DNA from: Oceanobacter antarcticus
GTDB lineage: Bacteria; Pseudomonadota; Gammaproteobacteria; Pseudomonadales; Oceanobacteraceae
Assembly (NCBI RefSeq): GCF_044962685.1
Contig: NZ_JBBKTX010000008.1
Coordinates: 62,001 to 126,000, forward strand
Reading direction: 5' to 3'
DNA length: 64,000 bases
The translations under genes were made by a program, and so were the position numbers. The notes beneath the pieces were generated by a model that saw nothing but the letters and a program-made list of their open reading frames with translations, had not been told where the DNA came from and did no database searches. This document shows, piece after piece, positions 1 to 8,928 of this stretch. Numbering within the stretch: position 1 is the first letter of the stretch; each line of letters begins with the position of its first letter.

Positions 1-48
1 GCTAACTTTAAGTAAGTACCAACAAAAAGGTAAGTATGGAAATACATC

Positions 49-489
49 ATGACGAATACAGAACCGAGCACCACTCTCGACCAGGATCTCCCCCTTACCG
101 AACGGTTAAGAACCGGCAACCTGTTCGCTGTTCCTTGCCCTTCAAGGGATGTACTCAAACACGTGTGTAGCCGCTGGGGAGTGCTGATACTGATCTCCCT
201 GCGTGATGGAACACACCGATTCAGCGAACTCCGTAAACGCATCGGGGGCGTCAGTGAAAAAATGCTGGCCCAGAGCCTGCAAGCACTGGAGCAGGATGGC
301 TTTGTTGAACGGATTGCCTATCCGGTGGTACCGCCTCATGTTGAATACAGCCTGACAACCAGCGGCGAAGAAGTCGCACGCCTGGTGGCCACTCTGGCCG
401 ACTGGATCGAAGTGAATATGTCGCAAATTGCCGCAGCACAACACCAACACCAGAGCAGCCAGATCAGCGCTGGCGAGAGTTCACGATGA
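49..489 (+). CDS. HxlR-family winged-helix transcriptional regulator
   Basis: A 146-residue DNA-binding regulator. The HxlR domain covers about residues 30-120: the conserved entry 'PSRDVLKHVCSRWGVLIL', the recognition-helix segment 'RFSELRKRIGGVSEKML', and the wing 'DGFVERIAYPVVPPHVEY' followed by 'SLTTSGEE'. A short Cys (residue 30, in 'AVPCPSRDV') precedes the domain, as in many redox- or electrophile-sensing HxlR proteins, but sensing is not shown here. Its stop overlaps the start of the downstream asparaginase gene by 4 bases (ATGA), so the two are likely co-translated, and the regulator may control that operon. The effector is unknown. Confidence 0.93.
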   Translation: MTNTEPSTTLDQDLPLTERLRTGNLFAVPCPSRDVLKHVCSRWGVLILISLRDGTHRFSELRKRIGGVSEKMLAQSLQALEQDGFVERIAYPVVPPHVEYSLTTSGEEVARLVATLADWIEVNMSQIAAAQHQHQSSQISAGESSR

Positions 490-1613
490 ACAAACGCCTG
501 CTCATTGTGTATACCGGCGGCACCATCGGTATGGCCCAAAGTGCTCAGGGTTACGCCCCAGTGAGTGGCTTTGGCGAACAACTGGCGCAGTATCTGCCAA
601 CAACCCGCTACCCGGCACTGCCCGAATTTGATGTGCTGGAGCTTGAAACCCTGATCGACAGCGCCAACCTGACGCCCGCAGACTGGCCAAGAATTGCCCG
701 GCCACTGCAACAGCATTGGCACCACTATGATGGCTTTATCGTGCTGCACGGCACCGACACCATGGCCTACACCGCTTCGGCACTGTCTTTTATACTGGGA
801 GCCATCAACAAACCCGTGGTGATTACCGGCTCGCAGATTCCTCTGGTCGAAGCCAATAGCGACGCCGTAGACAACCTGCTCCACAGCCTGCTACTGGCGT
901 CATCAGATGCCTTGCCAGAAGTGTATCTCTGCTTTTATGGCCGGGTATTACGCGGTAATCGCAGCGTCAAGGTCAACGCCAACCAGCGGGACGCCTTCGA
1001 CTCTCCCAATTATCCCTGGCTAGGGACGGTCAATAGTAACCACGGCTGCCAACTCCCGCAGACACAACGCCGCTTGCCGTCGACATCTTCACCAACCACT
1101 CCGATCCCGACTCCAGCACCAGCAACCACGGTCTCAGTAAAACCACACTTGGACACTGCGGCGGGGGTTAACCTCCCGGCGTTTAACCTGCCAGAGTTTC
1201 AGCCTGACGCTGTCACCGTACTGACCCTGTACCCTGGCATCAGCGCCGACATCGTCAAGGCCATGCTGAATGCAACACCCGTTCGGGCAATGATCCTGCG
1301 CAGCTATGGCGTTGGCAACCCACCGGATAACAACCAGGCACTGATCACGGCACTGGAACACGCCAGCCAACGCGGCGTGGTGATTCTGAACCTGAGTCAG
1401 TGCCAACACGGCCGAGTGATTCAGGGAACCTACGCCACCGGCGCAACGTTAAACCGCATTGGCGTAATCAGCGGAGTCGATCTGACCCTGGAAGCCGCCT
1501 TCGCCAAACTGCACTGGCTGCTAGCGACAGGGGGCAGCACCGAAGTTATTCGACAACAGATCGCCACTCCGATCTGCGGGGAATGCAGCCCGAGGATTCA
1601 TGAGACAGGCTAA
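486..1613 (+). CDS. ansA: L-asparaginase, type I (AnsA-like)
   Basis: Hydrolyses L-asparagine to aspartate and ammonia, probably in the cytoplasm because no signal peptide is seen. Both asparaginase signatures are present: 'VYTGGTIGM' with the nucleophilic Thr13, and 'HGTDTMAYT' with Thr90-Asp91. 'VITGSQIPL' and 'RSYGVGNPP' also follow AnsA closely. At 375 residues it is about 35 longer than E. coli AnsA. The excess is a Ser/Thr/Pro-rich segment near residues 195-225 ('SPTTPIPTPAPATT') between the N-domain and the C-domain, which looks like a flexible linker insertion. It is translationally coupled to the HxlR gene. Confidence 0.93.
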   Translation: MNKRLLIVYTGGTIGMAQSAQGYAPVSGFGEQLAQYLPTTRYPALPEFDVLELETLIDSANLTPADWPRIARPLQQHWHHYDGFIVLHGTDTMAYTASALSFILGAINKPVVITGSQIPLVEANSDAVDNLLHSLLLASSDALPEVYLCFYGRVLRGNRSVKVNANQRDAFDSPNYPWLGTVNSNHGCQLPQTQRRLPSTSSPTTPIPTPAPATTVSVKPHLDTAAGVNLPAFNLPEFQPDAVTVLTLYPGISADIVKAMLNATPVRAMILRSYGVGNPPDNNQALITALEHASQRGVVILNLSQCQHGRVIQGTYATGATLNRIGVISGVDLTLEAAFAKLHWLLATGGSTEVIRQQIATPICGECSPRIHETG

Positions 1614-1676
1614 TAAGCGCTAGCGAATTCCATCTATATCATCGACAAAAACAGCCTGTGAGAATGATGGCCGAAT

Positions 1677-1713
1677 CAGGCGTTGATGCAGAGCTTCTCA
1701 ACGCCTGTTTTTT
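1677..1713 (+). terminator. Intrinsic terminator after ansA
   Basis: A perfect 10-bp stem (CAGGCGTTGA / TCAACGCCTG, arms 1677-1686 and 1698-1707) is followed directly by six T residues (1708-1713). It lies 64 bases after the asparaginase stop. The rest of the 289-base gap to 1903 holds no convincing gene; the short frames there have no recognisable content. Confidence 0.85.
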
Positions 1714-1902
1714 GCATGATCAACTCCCCGTTTGCAGCACGACCAGAAGCTCCAATGCTGAATCGCTGGCAGGCTCACTCATCAAAACACGCCGTTCCAC
1801 CAACAGGCAGTGTCGGATATCCACAAGGTGTGCTGCACTGGCGATGCAACAGCCAGTCCTGTTCAGCCGTGCTAGCCAATACCACGTCATAAGGGAAAGC
1901 TC

Positions 1903-2370
1903 ATGATTTCACTCACGATCAACGGCACACCGCATCAGCTAACCGTGCCTGAAGACACCCCGATCCTCTGGGTGCTGCGCGATACCTTAAAAATGACGGG
2001 CACCCGCTTCGGTTGCGGCATGGCACTGTGTGGCGCTTGCACCGTGCATATGGATGGTCAGTCGATTCGTTCCTGCTCGACACCAATCAGCTTCGCCAAC
2101 GGAAAACACCTTACCACCATTGAAGCCATGGCAAATGACACTGTTGGTCGACACGTTCAGGATGCCTGGATGGATGAAGCTGTCGCCCAGTGTGGTTATT
2201 GTCAGAGCGGTCAGATCATGAGTGCGGTTGCCCTGCTGAAGTCCAATCCCAATCCGACAGAAGCCGATATTAGTAACGCCATGAACGGCAATATCTGTCG
2301 CTGTGGCACCTATACCCGCATCCGCAAGGCCATTCATCGTGCGGCTTTATATAAGGAGGTGAAGGCATGA
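1903..2370 (+). CDS. iorA: 2Fe-2S subunit of a molybdenum hydroxylase (isoquinoline 1-oxidoreductase alpha-like)
   Basis: Small electron-transfer subunit of a xanthine-oxidase-family enzyme, 155 residues. The N-terminal plant-type ferredoxin domain has Cys38, Cys43, Cys46 and Cys58 ('CGMALCGACTVHMDG'). The C-terminal all-helical 2Fe-2S domain has Cys97, Cys100, Cys132 and Cys134 ('CGYCQSGQIM' and 'ICRCGTYTRI'). Its stop overlaps the start of the large subunit. No FAD-binding middle subunit is present, which fits the two-subunit IorAB / aldehyde dehydrogenase class that feeds electrons to cytochromes rather than to NAD. The substrate cannot be told from sequence, so the symbol is by family only. 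Confidence 0.9.
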   Translation: MISLTINGTPHQLTVPEDTPILWVLRDTLKMTGTRFGCGMALCGACTVHMDGQSIRSCSTPISFANGKHLTTIEAMANDTVGRHVQDAWMDEAVAQCGYCQSGQIMSAVALLKSNPNPTEADISNAMNGNICRCGTYTRIRKAIHRAALYKEVKA

Positions 2371-4769
2371 ACTCTTCATCCAAGACGGATACGCTATTAC
2401 TGGCCAATGTCAGCCGTCGGGGCCTGTTAAAAGGCCTTGGGGCTGCAGGTGCTCTGGTGCTTGCGGCCCGCTGGGATCTGGTCGCGGCTGACGTGCCAAA
2501 ATACGGTGCGGATGCCATGCCGAATGGCTGGGTAGACAACCCGAATGTATTTATCAGCCTTGCCACCGATGGCAAGGTCACCATTGTGAACCATCGTGCC
2601 GAAATGGGTCAGGGCATCCGTACCAGTATCGTGATGGTCATTGCCGATGAGATGGGAGCGGATTGGTCAGAGGTAAAAGTCAAGCAAGCGCTTGCCGACG
2701 AAGCCCGCTATGGCAATCAGAACACCGACGGCTCGCGCTCCATGCGGCACTTCTTCGAGCCGCTACGACGCTGTGGTGCTGCTGCCCGAACCATGCTGGA
2801 GCAAGCTGCAGCACAGCAGTGGCAAGTTGCCGTCACCGACTGTAAAACCACCGTTCACCAGGTTGTTCACACCCCAACCGGTCGCACTTTATCGTTTGGT
2901 GAGCTGGCCACGCGGGCGTCGGAACTGGCCGTGCCAGAGCGACAGGCGCTGACGTTAAAAACCCCGGATCAGTGGCGTTACATCAACAAACAGCCTGAGC
3001 AATTTCCGCAAGGCACCACAGAAAAAACCGGTCAGCCCATGGCTATTGATGGCCGCGACATCGTCTCTGGCAAGGCCGTTTATGGGGCAGATATCATACT
3101 TGATAACATGCTGTTCGCCGTGATTGCCCGCCCCCCGGTGTACGGTGCCAGCCTCCAATCGGTCGACGCTAGCGCAGCATTAAAAGTTACCGGTGTCGTT
3201 AAAGTCGTGCAACTGCCAACCGCCAGCATGCCATCTGCATTTGCTCCTCTGGGCGGTGTTGCTGTTGTGGCAGACAGCACCTGGGCGGCAATGAAGGGCC
3301 GCAACGCCCTGTCGATCGAGTGGGACAACCGTAGCGCCGGAGACAATGCCCACTACGATTCTGTCGCGTTCAAGGCGGCCATGGAAGCCGAGTCGTTAAA
3401 ACCTGGCAAGGTGGCGCGTTCAACCGGCAATATTGAACACGCGCTGGAGCATGCAGATCGCCGTCTGGTCGCCAGTTATTATGCTCCCCACATGGCTCAA
3501 GCTCCCATGGAGCCACCGGTGGCGATTGTGCAAATCGAAGGCGACCGTGCCGAAGCCTGGGCACCGGTCCAAAACCCGCAAGCGACCCGTGCCGGCATCG
3601 CCGGAAGGCTGTCTCTCAAACCCGAAAACGTAACGGTTCACTCAACCTTGCTGGGCGGCGGTTTTGGCCGCAAAGCCAAGCCGGACTTTGTCTTTGAAGC
3701 CGCAGACCTATCCCGCATCATGGCGGGACGCCCTGTACGGGTGCAGTGGAGCCGAGAAGACGACTTGCACCATGGCTTTTTCCATACCGTGTCCCTCGAC
3801 CGCCTGGAAGCGGCCTTGAACGACGCGGGCAAAGTCACGGGCTGGCGTCATCGGTCGCTGTCTCCCAGTATCATGTCCCTGTTTGCGCCAGACTCCGGTC
3901 ATATGTCAGATATGGAACTCGCCCAGGGCATCCGCAACATGCCGTTTGATATACCCGCCATTCAACAAGAATCCGGCGAAGCCATGGCTCATCTGCGGAT
4001 TGGTTGGTTCCGTTCGGTGTACAACATTCCTCACGCCTTTGCGATTCAGAGTTTTGTTGCCGAGCTGGCCGCTGCTGCCGGTCGGGATCATCGTGAATTT
4101 CTGCTGGAGCTGCTGGGGCCAGATCGGCAAATTGATCCCCGCAGCCAGAACGAAAGCTGGAATTACCGGGAAGACCCCAAACACTATCCGATCGACACTG
4201 CTCGCTATCGGGGCGTGATTGAACGTGCTACCCACGCAGCGGGCTGGCACTCGTCCAGCGGCAGCCAGCGCGGCCCACGCCGGGGTCTTGGCCTGGCGGT
4301 ACACCACAGCTTTATGTCGTACGCGGCGGTGGTGATGGACGTCGCCGTCAGTAACCGGGGCGAGGTAACGATTCACCGGGTCGACATTGCATTTGATTGC
4401 GGCCCTCAGGTTAATCCAGAGCGGATTCGTTCGCAGCTGGAAGGCGCTTGCCTCATGGGTATAGGCATCGCCTTGATGACGCAAATAACCACCGCCGAAG
4501 GTAAAGTGCAACAGGATAACTTTCATAACTACCTGGTGCCGCGCAACAGCCAGGCACCCATTGAAATCCACATACACCCCGTCAATGACCAGCTTAATGT
4601 CCCGATCGGCGGGGCCGGTGAGCCAGGGCTGCCACCCGTAGCACCGGCCTTGTGTAATGCCATTTTTGCCGCCACCGGCCAGCGTATTCGCACCTTGCCT
4701 GTCGCCGATCAATTGCAAACCGCCGGAGCGACAGTCAACAGCAGAGATAATGGCCATGCAGTATCTTGA
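2367..4769 (+). CDS. iorB: Molybdopterin-binding subunit of a molybdenum hydroxylase (IorB-like, Tat-exported)
   Basis: Catalytic subunit, 800 residues, binding the molybdopterin cytosine dinucleotide cofactor. A twin-arginine motif 'SRRGLLKGL' at residues 16-24 followed by 'GAAGALVLAA' indicates Tat export of the folded heterodimer. 'GGGFGRKAKPDF' is the conserved cofactor-binding segment, and 'GGAGEPGLPP' near the C-terminus carries the expected catalytic Glu. The arrangement iorA - iorB - xdhC - mocA-like is a complete enzyme plus maturation set. Natural substrates of the family include N-heterocycles and aldehydes; which applies here is not shown. Confidence 0.9.
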   Translation: MNSSSKTDTLLLANVSRRGLLKGLGAAGALVLAARWDLVAADVPKYGADAMPNGWVDNPNVFISLATDGKVTIVNHRAEMGQGIRTSIVMVIADEMGADWSEVKVKQALADEARYGNQNTDGSRSMRHFFEPLRRCGAAARTMLEQAAAQQWQVAVTDCKTTVHQVVHTPTGRTLSFGELATRASELAVPERQALTLKTPDQWRYINKQPEQFPQGTTEKTGQPMAIDGRDIVSGKAVYGADIILDNMLFAVIARPPVYGASLQSVDASAALKVTGVVKVVQLPTASMPSAFAPLGGVAVVADSTWAAMKGRNALSIEWDNRSAGDNAHYDSVAFKAAMEAESLKPGKVARSTGNIEHALEHADRRLVASYYAPHMAQAPMEPPVAIVQIEGDRAEAWAPVQNPQATRAGIAGRLSLKPENVTVHSTLLGGGFGRKAKPDFVFEAADLSRIMAGRPVRVQWSREDDLHHGFFHTVSLDRLEAALNDAGKVTGWRHRSLSPSIMSLFAPDSGHMSDMELAQGIRNMPFDIPAIQQESGEAMAHLRIGWFRSVYNIPHAFAIQSFVAELAAAAGRDHREFLLELLGPDRQIDPRSQNESWNYREDPKHYPIDTARYRGVIERATHAAGWHSSSGSQRGPRRGLGLAVHHSFMSYAAVVMDVAVSNRGEVTIHRVDIAFDCGPQVNPERIRSQLEGACLMGIGIALMTQITTAEGKVQQDNFHNYLVPRNSQAPIEIHIHPVNDQLNVPIGGAGEPGLPPVAPALCNAIFAATGQRIRTLPVADQLQTAGATVNSRDNGHAVS

Positions 4770-5817
4770 CCAGCAGGTTGTCGAACAGGCATTAGCCTGG
4801 CTGCGCAGCGGGCAACCGGTCTGGCTCTGTACTGTCTTGTCGACCTTTGGCTCGTCCCCGCGCGAACCCGGTTCGATGATGGTGGCTCGTATTAACCCTC
4901 GGACGCAACAGACTGAGCATATCGGCTCGTTGTCGGGTGGTTGTGTTGAAGACGATTTTCTCGATCGGCTGTTAGCCGGTGAGTTTGCAAAACCGGCCGA
5001 GATCCTGCGCTACGGTGCCACTTTTGACGCGCTGTCGACGACGGGTGCCAACAGCAAAATCCAGCTGCCTTGCGGGGGGACTCTGGACGTATTGATTGAA
5101 CGCTGGCCACCCAATGCGGACTCCCTTCAACATGCTCAGGCCATGCTTGATTGCCTGACGGGCAGCCAACCGGCAATTCGGGAAGTGACCCTGAACAATA
5201 TCGTCGGGGCCGTCAGCAAACGTCAACTGACCCCGGCCCATTCCGCTTTAACCTCACCTCATGACATCCCGATCCACCAGAATAAAACAGGGCGGGTGCA
5301 ACGACTCGACGGCAGAGTTCGAATACTCATAGGCCCGGCCTGTCGATTAATCATTGCTGGCTTATCTACCGTTGCCAGAGCCTGTGCAGAATTTGCCGTG
5401 GCGCTGGGCTATGAGGTGATTGTGTGTGAACCACGCGAAGAAGAACGCCTCGGTTTTAACCTGCCGGGCATTAGGCTCGAGACCCAGATGCCATCGTCGT
5501 TTATCCGCCAGGCGGGCCATTGTCATGCGGCTACCGCAGTGGTGGCCATGACGCACGATCCCCGCATTGATGATCTGGCGATGATGGCAGCGGTCAAAAC
5601 CGCTGCGTTTTATATTGGCGTGATGGGGTCGCGCCGCACCTCGGACGCCCGCGCCGCACGCTTGATGAGGTCTGGCGGTTTGACTGCCGAGCAGGTCGAA
5701 CGCCTGCATATGCCCATTGGTCTGGCACTGGGCAGTAAGACACCGGCAGAAATTGCTTTGGCGGTAATGGCCGATGTCGTACGCGTACAAAAAGGCCAAC
5801 CCCGTGACCAACTCTGA
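4750..5817 (+). CDS. xdhC: XdhC/CoxF-family molybdenum cofactor maturation protein
   Basis: About 355 residues. XdhC-type proteins bind the molybdenum cofactor, help sulfurate it, and insert it into the cognate hydroxylase. The N-terminal XdhC domain shows 'TVLSTFGSSPREPGSMMV' and 'GGCVEDDF'. The C-terminal Rossmann domain starts near 'RLIIAGLSTVARACAEFA' and includes 'YIGVMGSRRTSDAR', both characteristic. I chose ATG 4750 rather than the upstream in-frame ATG, because the latter would sit deep inside iorB; 4750 overlaps the iorB end by 20 bases. ATG 4756 is an equally possible start. Confidence 0.9.
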   Translation: MAMQYLDQQVVEQALAWLRSGQPVWLCTVLSTFGSSPREPGSMMVARINPRTQQTEHIGSLSGGCVEDDFLDRLLAGEFAKPAEILRYGATFDALSTTGANSKIQLPCGGTLDVLIERWPPNADSLQHAQAMLDCLTGSQPAIREVTLNNIVGAVSKRQLTPAHSALTSPHDIPIHQNKTGRVQRLDGRVRILIGPACRLIIAGLSTVARACAEFAVALGYEVIVCEPREEERLGFNLPGIRLETQMPSSFIRQAGHCHAATAVVAMTHDPRIDDLAMMAAVKTAAFYIGVMGSRRTSDARAARLMRSGGLTAEQVERLHMPIGLALGSKTPAEIALAVMADVVRVQKGQPRDQL

Positions 5818-6445
5818 AGCAACCGTCGAAAGCCCTCACCGTCAGATACTCGGAGTGGTTATGGCAGCCGGTTACTCCAGCCGGTTTGGCGCGGGTGACA
5901 AGCGTATGGCACGCTGGCCCGCGACTGGCCGAACACTGCTGGGTGAAACGATTCATCAGCTCCGACAAGTCTTGGCTGACGTGGTGGTGGTAATTAGGCC
6001 TGACGATCAGCCTCAGTCTCTGGGGATACCCGACGACAGCGATATCATCCGCGCACGCCATGCCGAGCAAGGTCTGGGGGCCAGTATTGCCGATGCCCTT
6101 GGCGCCATTCAGGCGTCTGCCACATGGAGCCAACGGCACAGCCTTGCCCTGATGCTGGGAGATATGCCCACCATTCAGCCGACCTCTGTGCGCCAGTTAT
6201 TACAGCGTGCCAGCAGGCAACACATTGTACGTCCTACTTATCAGGGCAGGCCTGGCCATCCGGTGGTATTTGGTAGGACATACTGGCCGGCGCTGCAACA
6301 ATTACCAGCAGCCAGCAGCGGCGCCCGGCAGGTGATTCAACAACACCTGAGTCACGTTCTGCACATTGCGGTTGATGACCCTGGTGTGGTGCAGGACATC
6401 GATACGCTTGAAGCCCTGACAGCGGCATCACGTCGATCAGTCTGA
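5774..6445 (+). CDS. MocA/MobA-like nucleotidyltransferase (molybdopterin cytidylyltransferase family)
   Basis: A 223-residue NTP-transferase-fold protein. The nucleotide-binding loop is 'VVMAAGYSSRFGAGDKR', and 'LMLGDMPTIQP' carries the metal-binding Asp, with 'GRPGHPVVFG' later on. Family members attach CMP to molybdopterin to make the MCD cofactor used by two-subunit hydroxylases, which fits its place after iorAB-xdhC. It overlaps xdhC by 44 bases if ATG 5774 is used. An in-frame GTG at 5804 would reduce this to 14 bases and is also plausible. Confidence 0.87.
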   Translation: MSYAYKKANPVTNSEATVESPHRQILGVVMAAGYSSRFGAGDKRMARWPATGRTLLGETIHQLRQVLADVVVVIRPDDQPQSLGIPDDSDIIRARHAEQGLGASIADALGAIQASATWSQRHSLALMLGDMPTIQPTSVRQLLQRASRQHIVRPTYQGRPGHPVVFGRTYWPALQQLPAASSGARQVIQQHLSHVLHIAVDDPGVVQDIDTLEALTAASRRSV

Positions 6446-6523
6446 CGGGCGACTTCAGCTTTAACGTCAAGACCCACATCGCCTTCCCATTTTCAACCAG
6501 CTCCAAGCACAGGTAACGATTTT

Positions 6524-7423
6524 ATGTCCCGCGACCGCTATGGCGAACTACAAGCCTTCCTCAACGTTGCCCGTGAAGGCAGCTTTACCAAGGCTGCCGC
6601 GCTGCTGGGCGTTTCCCAATCGGCTCTGAGCCATACCATTCGAGGATTGGAAGCCCATCTGGGAATTCGCCTGTTACACCGCACCACTCGTAGCGTATCG
6701 CCCACCGATGCGGGACAGCGGTTGCTTGAGCGTATAGCGCCTCATTTTAATGATATTGATGCTGAAATTGCCGCTATCAGCGCCCTGCGCGACAAGCCTG
6801 CTGGCAGTGTGCGAATTTCCGCCAGCGACAATGTCGCTCAAAGCCTCCTCTGGCCCCGACTGGCACCGGTACTGCGCCAATACCCCGACATCCAGCTGGA
6901 AATCAATATCGATTTTGCCCTCACCAATATTGTCGAGCGACGTCTGGATGCCGGTGTTCGCCTGGGAGAGCAGCTAGAAAAAGACATGATTGCGGTGCCT
7001 ATCAGCCCGGCGGTACGCATGGCCGCGATTGCCAGCCCCGGCTACTTCCAGCGCAACCCGATTCCCCAGGTTCCACAAGATTTACTGGCGCATAATTGCA
7101 TCAATTTCCGCCTGCCGACTTACGGCGGCTTGTACGCCTGGGAGTTTGAGAAAGATGGCCGGGAATTGAATATTCAGGTCAAGGGACAGCTCACCTGCAA
7201 CACCAGCCAACAGGTCGTTGCGGCAGCATTAGATGGCACCGGCATCGGTTTTCTGACTGAAGACACCGCCATCCAATTCCTCCGTGAAGGGAAGTTGATA
7301 CGCGTACTGGAAGACTGGTGCCCACCCTTTTCCGGCTATCACCTGTACTACCCCAACCGCCGCGAACCAACCCCGGCTTTCCAGATTGTGGTGGAAGCCT
7401 TACGTTGGCCACAGCGTTTCTGA
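6524..7423 (+). CDS. LysR-family transcriptional regulator
   Basis: 299 residues. The N-terminal winged helix has 'FLNVAREGSFTKAAALLG' and 'SQSALSHTIRGLEAHLG', then 'RLLHRTTRSVSPTDAGQ', all standard LysR motifs. A periplasmic-binding-like effector domain follows from about residue 90. It sits 78 bases after the molybdenum hydroxylase genes in the same direction and next to the convergent alcohol dehydrogenase. Members of this CrgA-like subgroup often regulate a neighbouring oxidoreductase, so either neighbour could be its target. Confidence 0.92.
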   Translation: MSRDRYGELQAFLNVAREGSFTKAAALLGVSQSALSHTIRGLEAHLGIRLLHRTTRSVSPTDAGQRLLERIAPHFNDIDAEIAAISALRDKPAGSVRISASDNVAQSLLWPRLAPVLRQYPDIQLEINIDFALTNIVERRLDAGVRLGEQLEKDMIAVPISPAVRMAAIASPGYFQRNPIPQVPQDLLAHNCINFRLPTYGGLYAWEFEKDGRELNIQVKGQLTCNTSQQVVAAALDGTGIGFLTEDTAIQFLREGKLIRVLEDWCPPFSGYHLYYPNRREPTPAFQIVVEALRWPQRF

Positions 7424-7479
7424 CGATGATGCCCATCCGTTGGTATTGGTTGGTATTGGCAGCCGTAAACCAAATGAGG

Positions 7480-7623
7480 CTACTTCACCGCTTCCCACCA
7501 GCGGGTAAACGCTTGCTCGGTATTTGCCGGTTTAACCCGCTCACCGATCACGGGCATCAGCAGCCGATAAGGCTGGTTGATGCTGGCGGCAGCCAGACGC
7601 TCAAACAGGCGACGGCCATCAGC
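7480..7623 (-). pseudogene. C-terminal remnant of an unidentified gene behind the alcohol dehydrogenase
   Basis: Reading the minus strand from about 7623 to a TAG at 7480-7482 gives about 47 residues of protein-like sequence: 'ADGRRLFERLAAASINQPYR', then 'LLMPVIGERVKPANTEQAF', ending 'TRWWEAVK'. The composition is that of a real protein C-terminus, yet there is no start codon. The frame is entered by a +1 shift from the end of the dehydrogenase, whose own last residues ('MPAFEG') look like run-on past the family's usual end. I read this as the 3' end of a deleted gene. The family was not recognised. Confidence 0.5.
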
Positions 7624-8671
7624 CTTCGAAGGCTGGCATCGATGACATATCAATCACAAAACGATAACGCACATCGGACTTTTCCAGTCGCTCGTAGGCT
7701 TCGTTGATTTGATCCATACGGATCATTTCCACCTCTGGCAAGACACCGGTTTTGCCACAAAAATCGAGCATTTCCTGGGTCTCGGCAACACCGCCAATCA
7801 GCGAACCAGCCACCCGGCGGCGGCCCAGAATCATCGGGGCTGTGTGCAATTCCTGCATTAACCCCACCTGACCAACAATCACCAGCGTGCCATCCAGTTC
7901 CAATAACGGCATATACGGGTTGATATCGTGTTTTACCGGTACGGTATCAATGATCAATTCAAAACGATCAGCGGCATGCTTCATGGCAGCCGTATCGGTG
8001 CTGATCAGCACGGCATCGGCCCCCAAAGCCTTCGCTTCGTCGGCTTTCGACGCACTGCGGGTGATGGCCGTTACGTGTGCGCCCATCGCCGCCGCCAGCT
8101 TCACCGCCATATGGCCAAGACCACCGAGGCCAATCACCGCGACCTGACTGCCTGGCCCCACGTTCCAGGTACGCAGCGGTGAATAAGTGGTGATACCGGC
8201 ACACACCAGCGGTGCGACACGGGCGGTATCAAGATTTTCGGGCACGCTCAGAACGAATTCTTCACGTACCACCACATGGTTGGAATACCCCCCCATGGTA
8301 TGACCCATGGCGCTGCCATCCGGCGTATTGTAGGTATCCACCCGGTGGCCACAGTATTGCTCTTCTCCGGCATGGCAGGGTTTGCAATGCTGGCAGCTGT
8401 CGACCATACAGCCCACTGCAACCAGGTCACCAATGTTGTATTTGGCCACCTCGCTACCCACCGCCGACACCCGACCAACAATTTCATGACCCGGTACTGC
8501 CGGGTATACCGTCCAGCCCCAGTCGTTACGAGCGGTGTGTAAATCCGAGTGGCAGACACCGCAATACAGAATATCAATCGACACATCATTGGCATGAGGT
8601 TCACGACGTTCAATGGTCATGGGGGCGAGCAGGGATTCTGCAGCTTGGGCAGCATAACTTGCAGTTTTCAT
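7619..8671 (-). CDS. Zinc-dependent NAD(P) alcohol dehydrogenase (YahK / cinnamyl-alcohol type)
   Basis: 350 residues. It interconverts aldehydes and alcohols, probably with NADPH. Catalytic zinc ligands lie in 'YCGVCHSDLH' (Cys40, with His41-Ser-Asp following) and 'PGHEIVGRV' (His62). The structural zinc is held by Cys93, 96, 99 and 107 ('CQHCKPCHAGEEQYC'). The Rossmann loop is 'VIGLGGLGHMAVKLA'. The start at 8671 is preceded by the purine-rich stretch AGAGAGAA and matches family length; the frame is open farther upstream but lacks conserved sequence. The end is slightly extended (see the remnant behind it). The neighbouring cupin wreck suggests a formerly larger detoxification operon. Confidence 0.92.
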   Translation of the reverse strand: MKTASYAAQAAESLLAPMTIERREPHANDVSIDILYCGVCHSDLHTARNDWGWTVYPAVPGHEIVGRVSAVGSEVAKYNIGDLVAVGCMVDSCQHCKPCHAGEEQYCGHRVDTYNTPDGSAMGHTMGGYSNHVVVREEFVLSVPENLDTARVAPLVCAGITTYSPLRTWNVGPGSQVAVIGLGGLGHMAVKLAAAMGAHVTAITRSASKADEAKALGADAVLISTDTAAMKHAADRFELIIDTVPVKHDINPYMPLLELDGTLVIVGQVGLMQELHTAPMILGRRRVAGSLIGGVAETQEMLDFCGKTGVLPEVEMIRMDQINEAYERLEKSDVRYRFVIDMSSMPAFEG

Positions 8672-8746
8672 AACAATTCTCTCTTCGATGTCATTTGATA
8701 AAAGCGAGCGGTACGTTGTGGGCACCACTGCGGTGCCTTATACGGA

Positions 8747-8928
8747 TTATTCTACGGATGGGTATTGCTGATCCGTCATCTGTTCCAGCCATTCCACCAC
8801 TTCGCCATCCAGCGCTTCCTGCATGGCAATATGTGTCATGGCAACGTCTGGGGCAGCACCGTGCCGGTAAACCAGTCGGATGGATCACGCCAGGACGGCT
8901 GCGAAGCATTTTTGATCACGGAAATCAT
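8747..8928 (-). pseudogene. Cupin-domain protein gene with large internal deletion
   Basis: The minus strand starts with a good ribosome site (AGGAG) and ATG at 8928, encoding 'MISVIKNASQPSWRDPSDWF' then 'TGTV'. Soon after, the frame breaks, and a second frame encodes 'AMTHIAMQEALDGEVVEWLE' followed by 'QMTDQQY' to a TAA at 8747. These are the first and last parts of the small cupin family often annotated as (R)-mandelonitrile lyase-like / carboxymuconolactone decarboxylase partner, normally about 130 residues. The whole metal-binding barrel between them is missing. It lies 75 bases upstream of the alcohol dehydrogenase in the same direction, so it was probably the first gene of that operon. 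Confidence 0.65.

Noticed and set aside
3906..4757. 283-codon open frame opposite iorB
   Set aside because: Antisense to a well-conserved molybdenum hydroxylase subunit.
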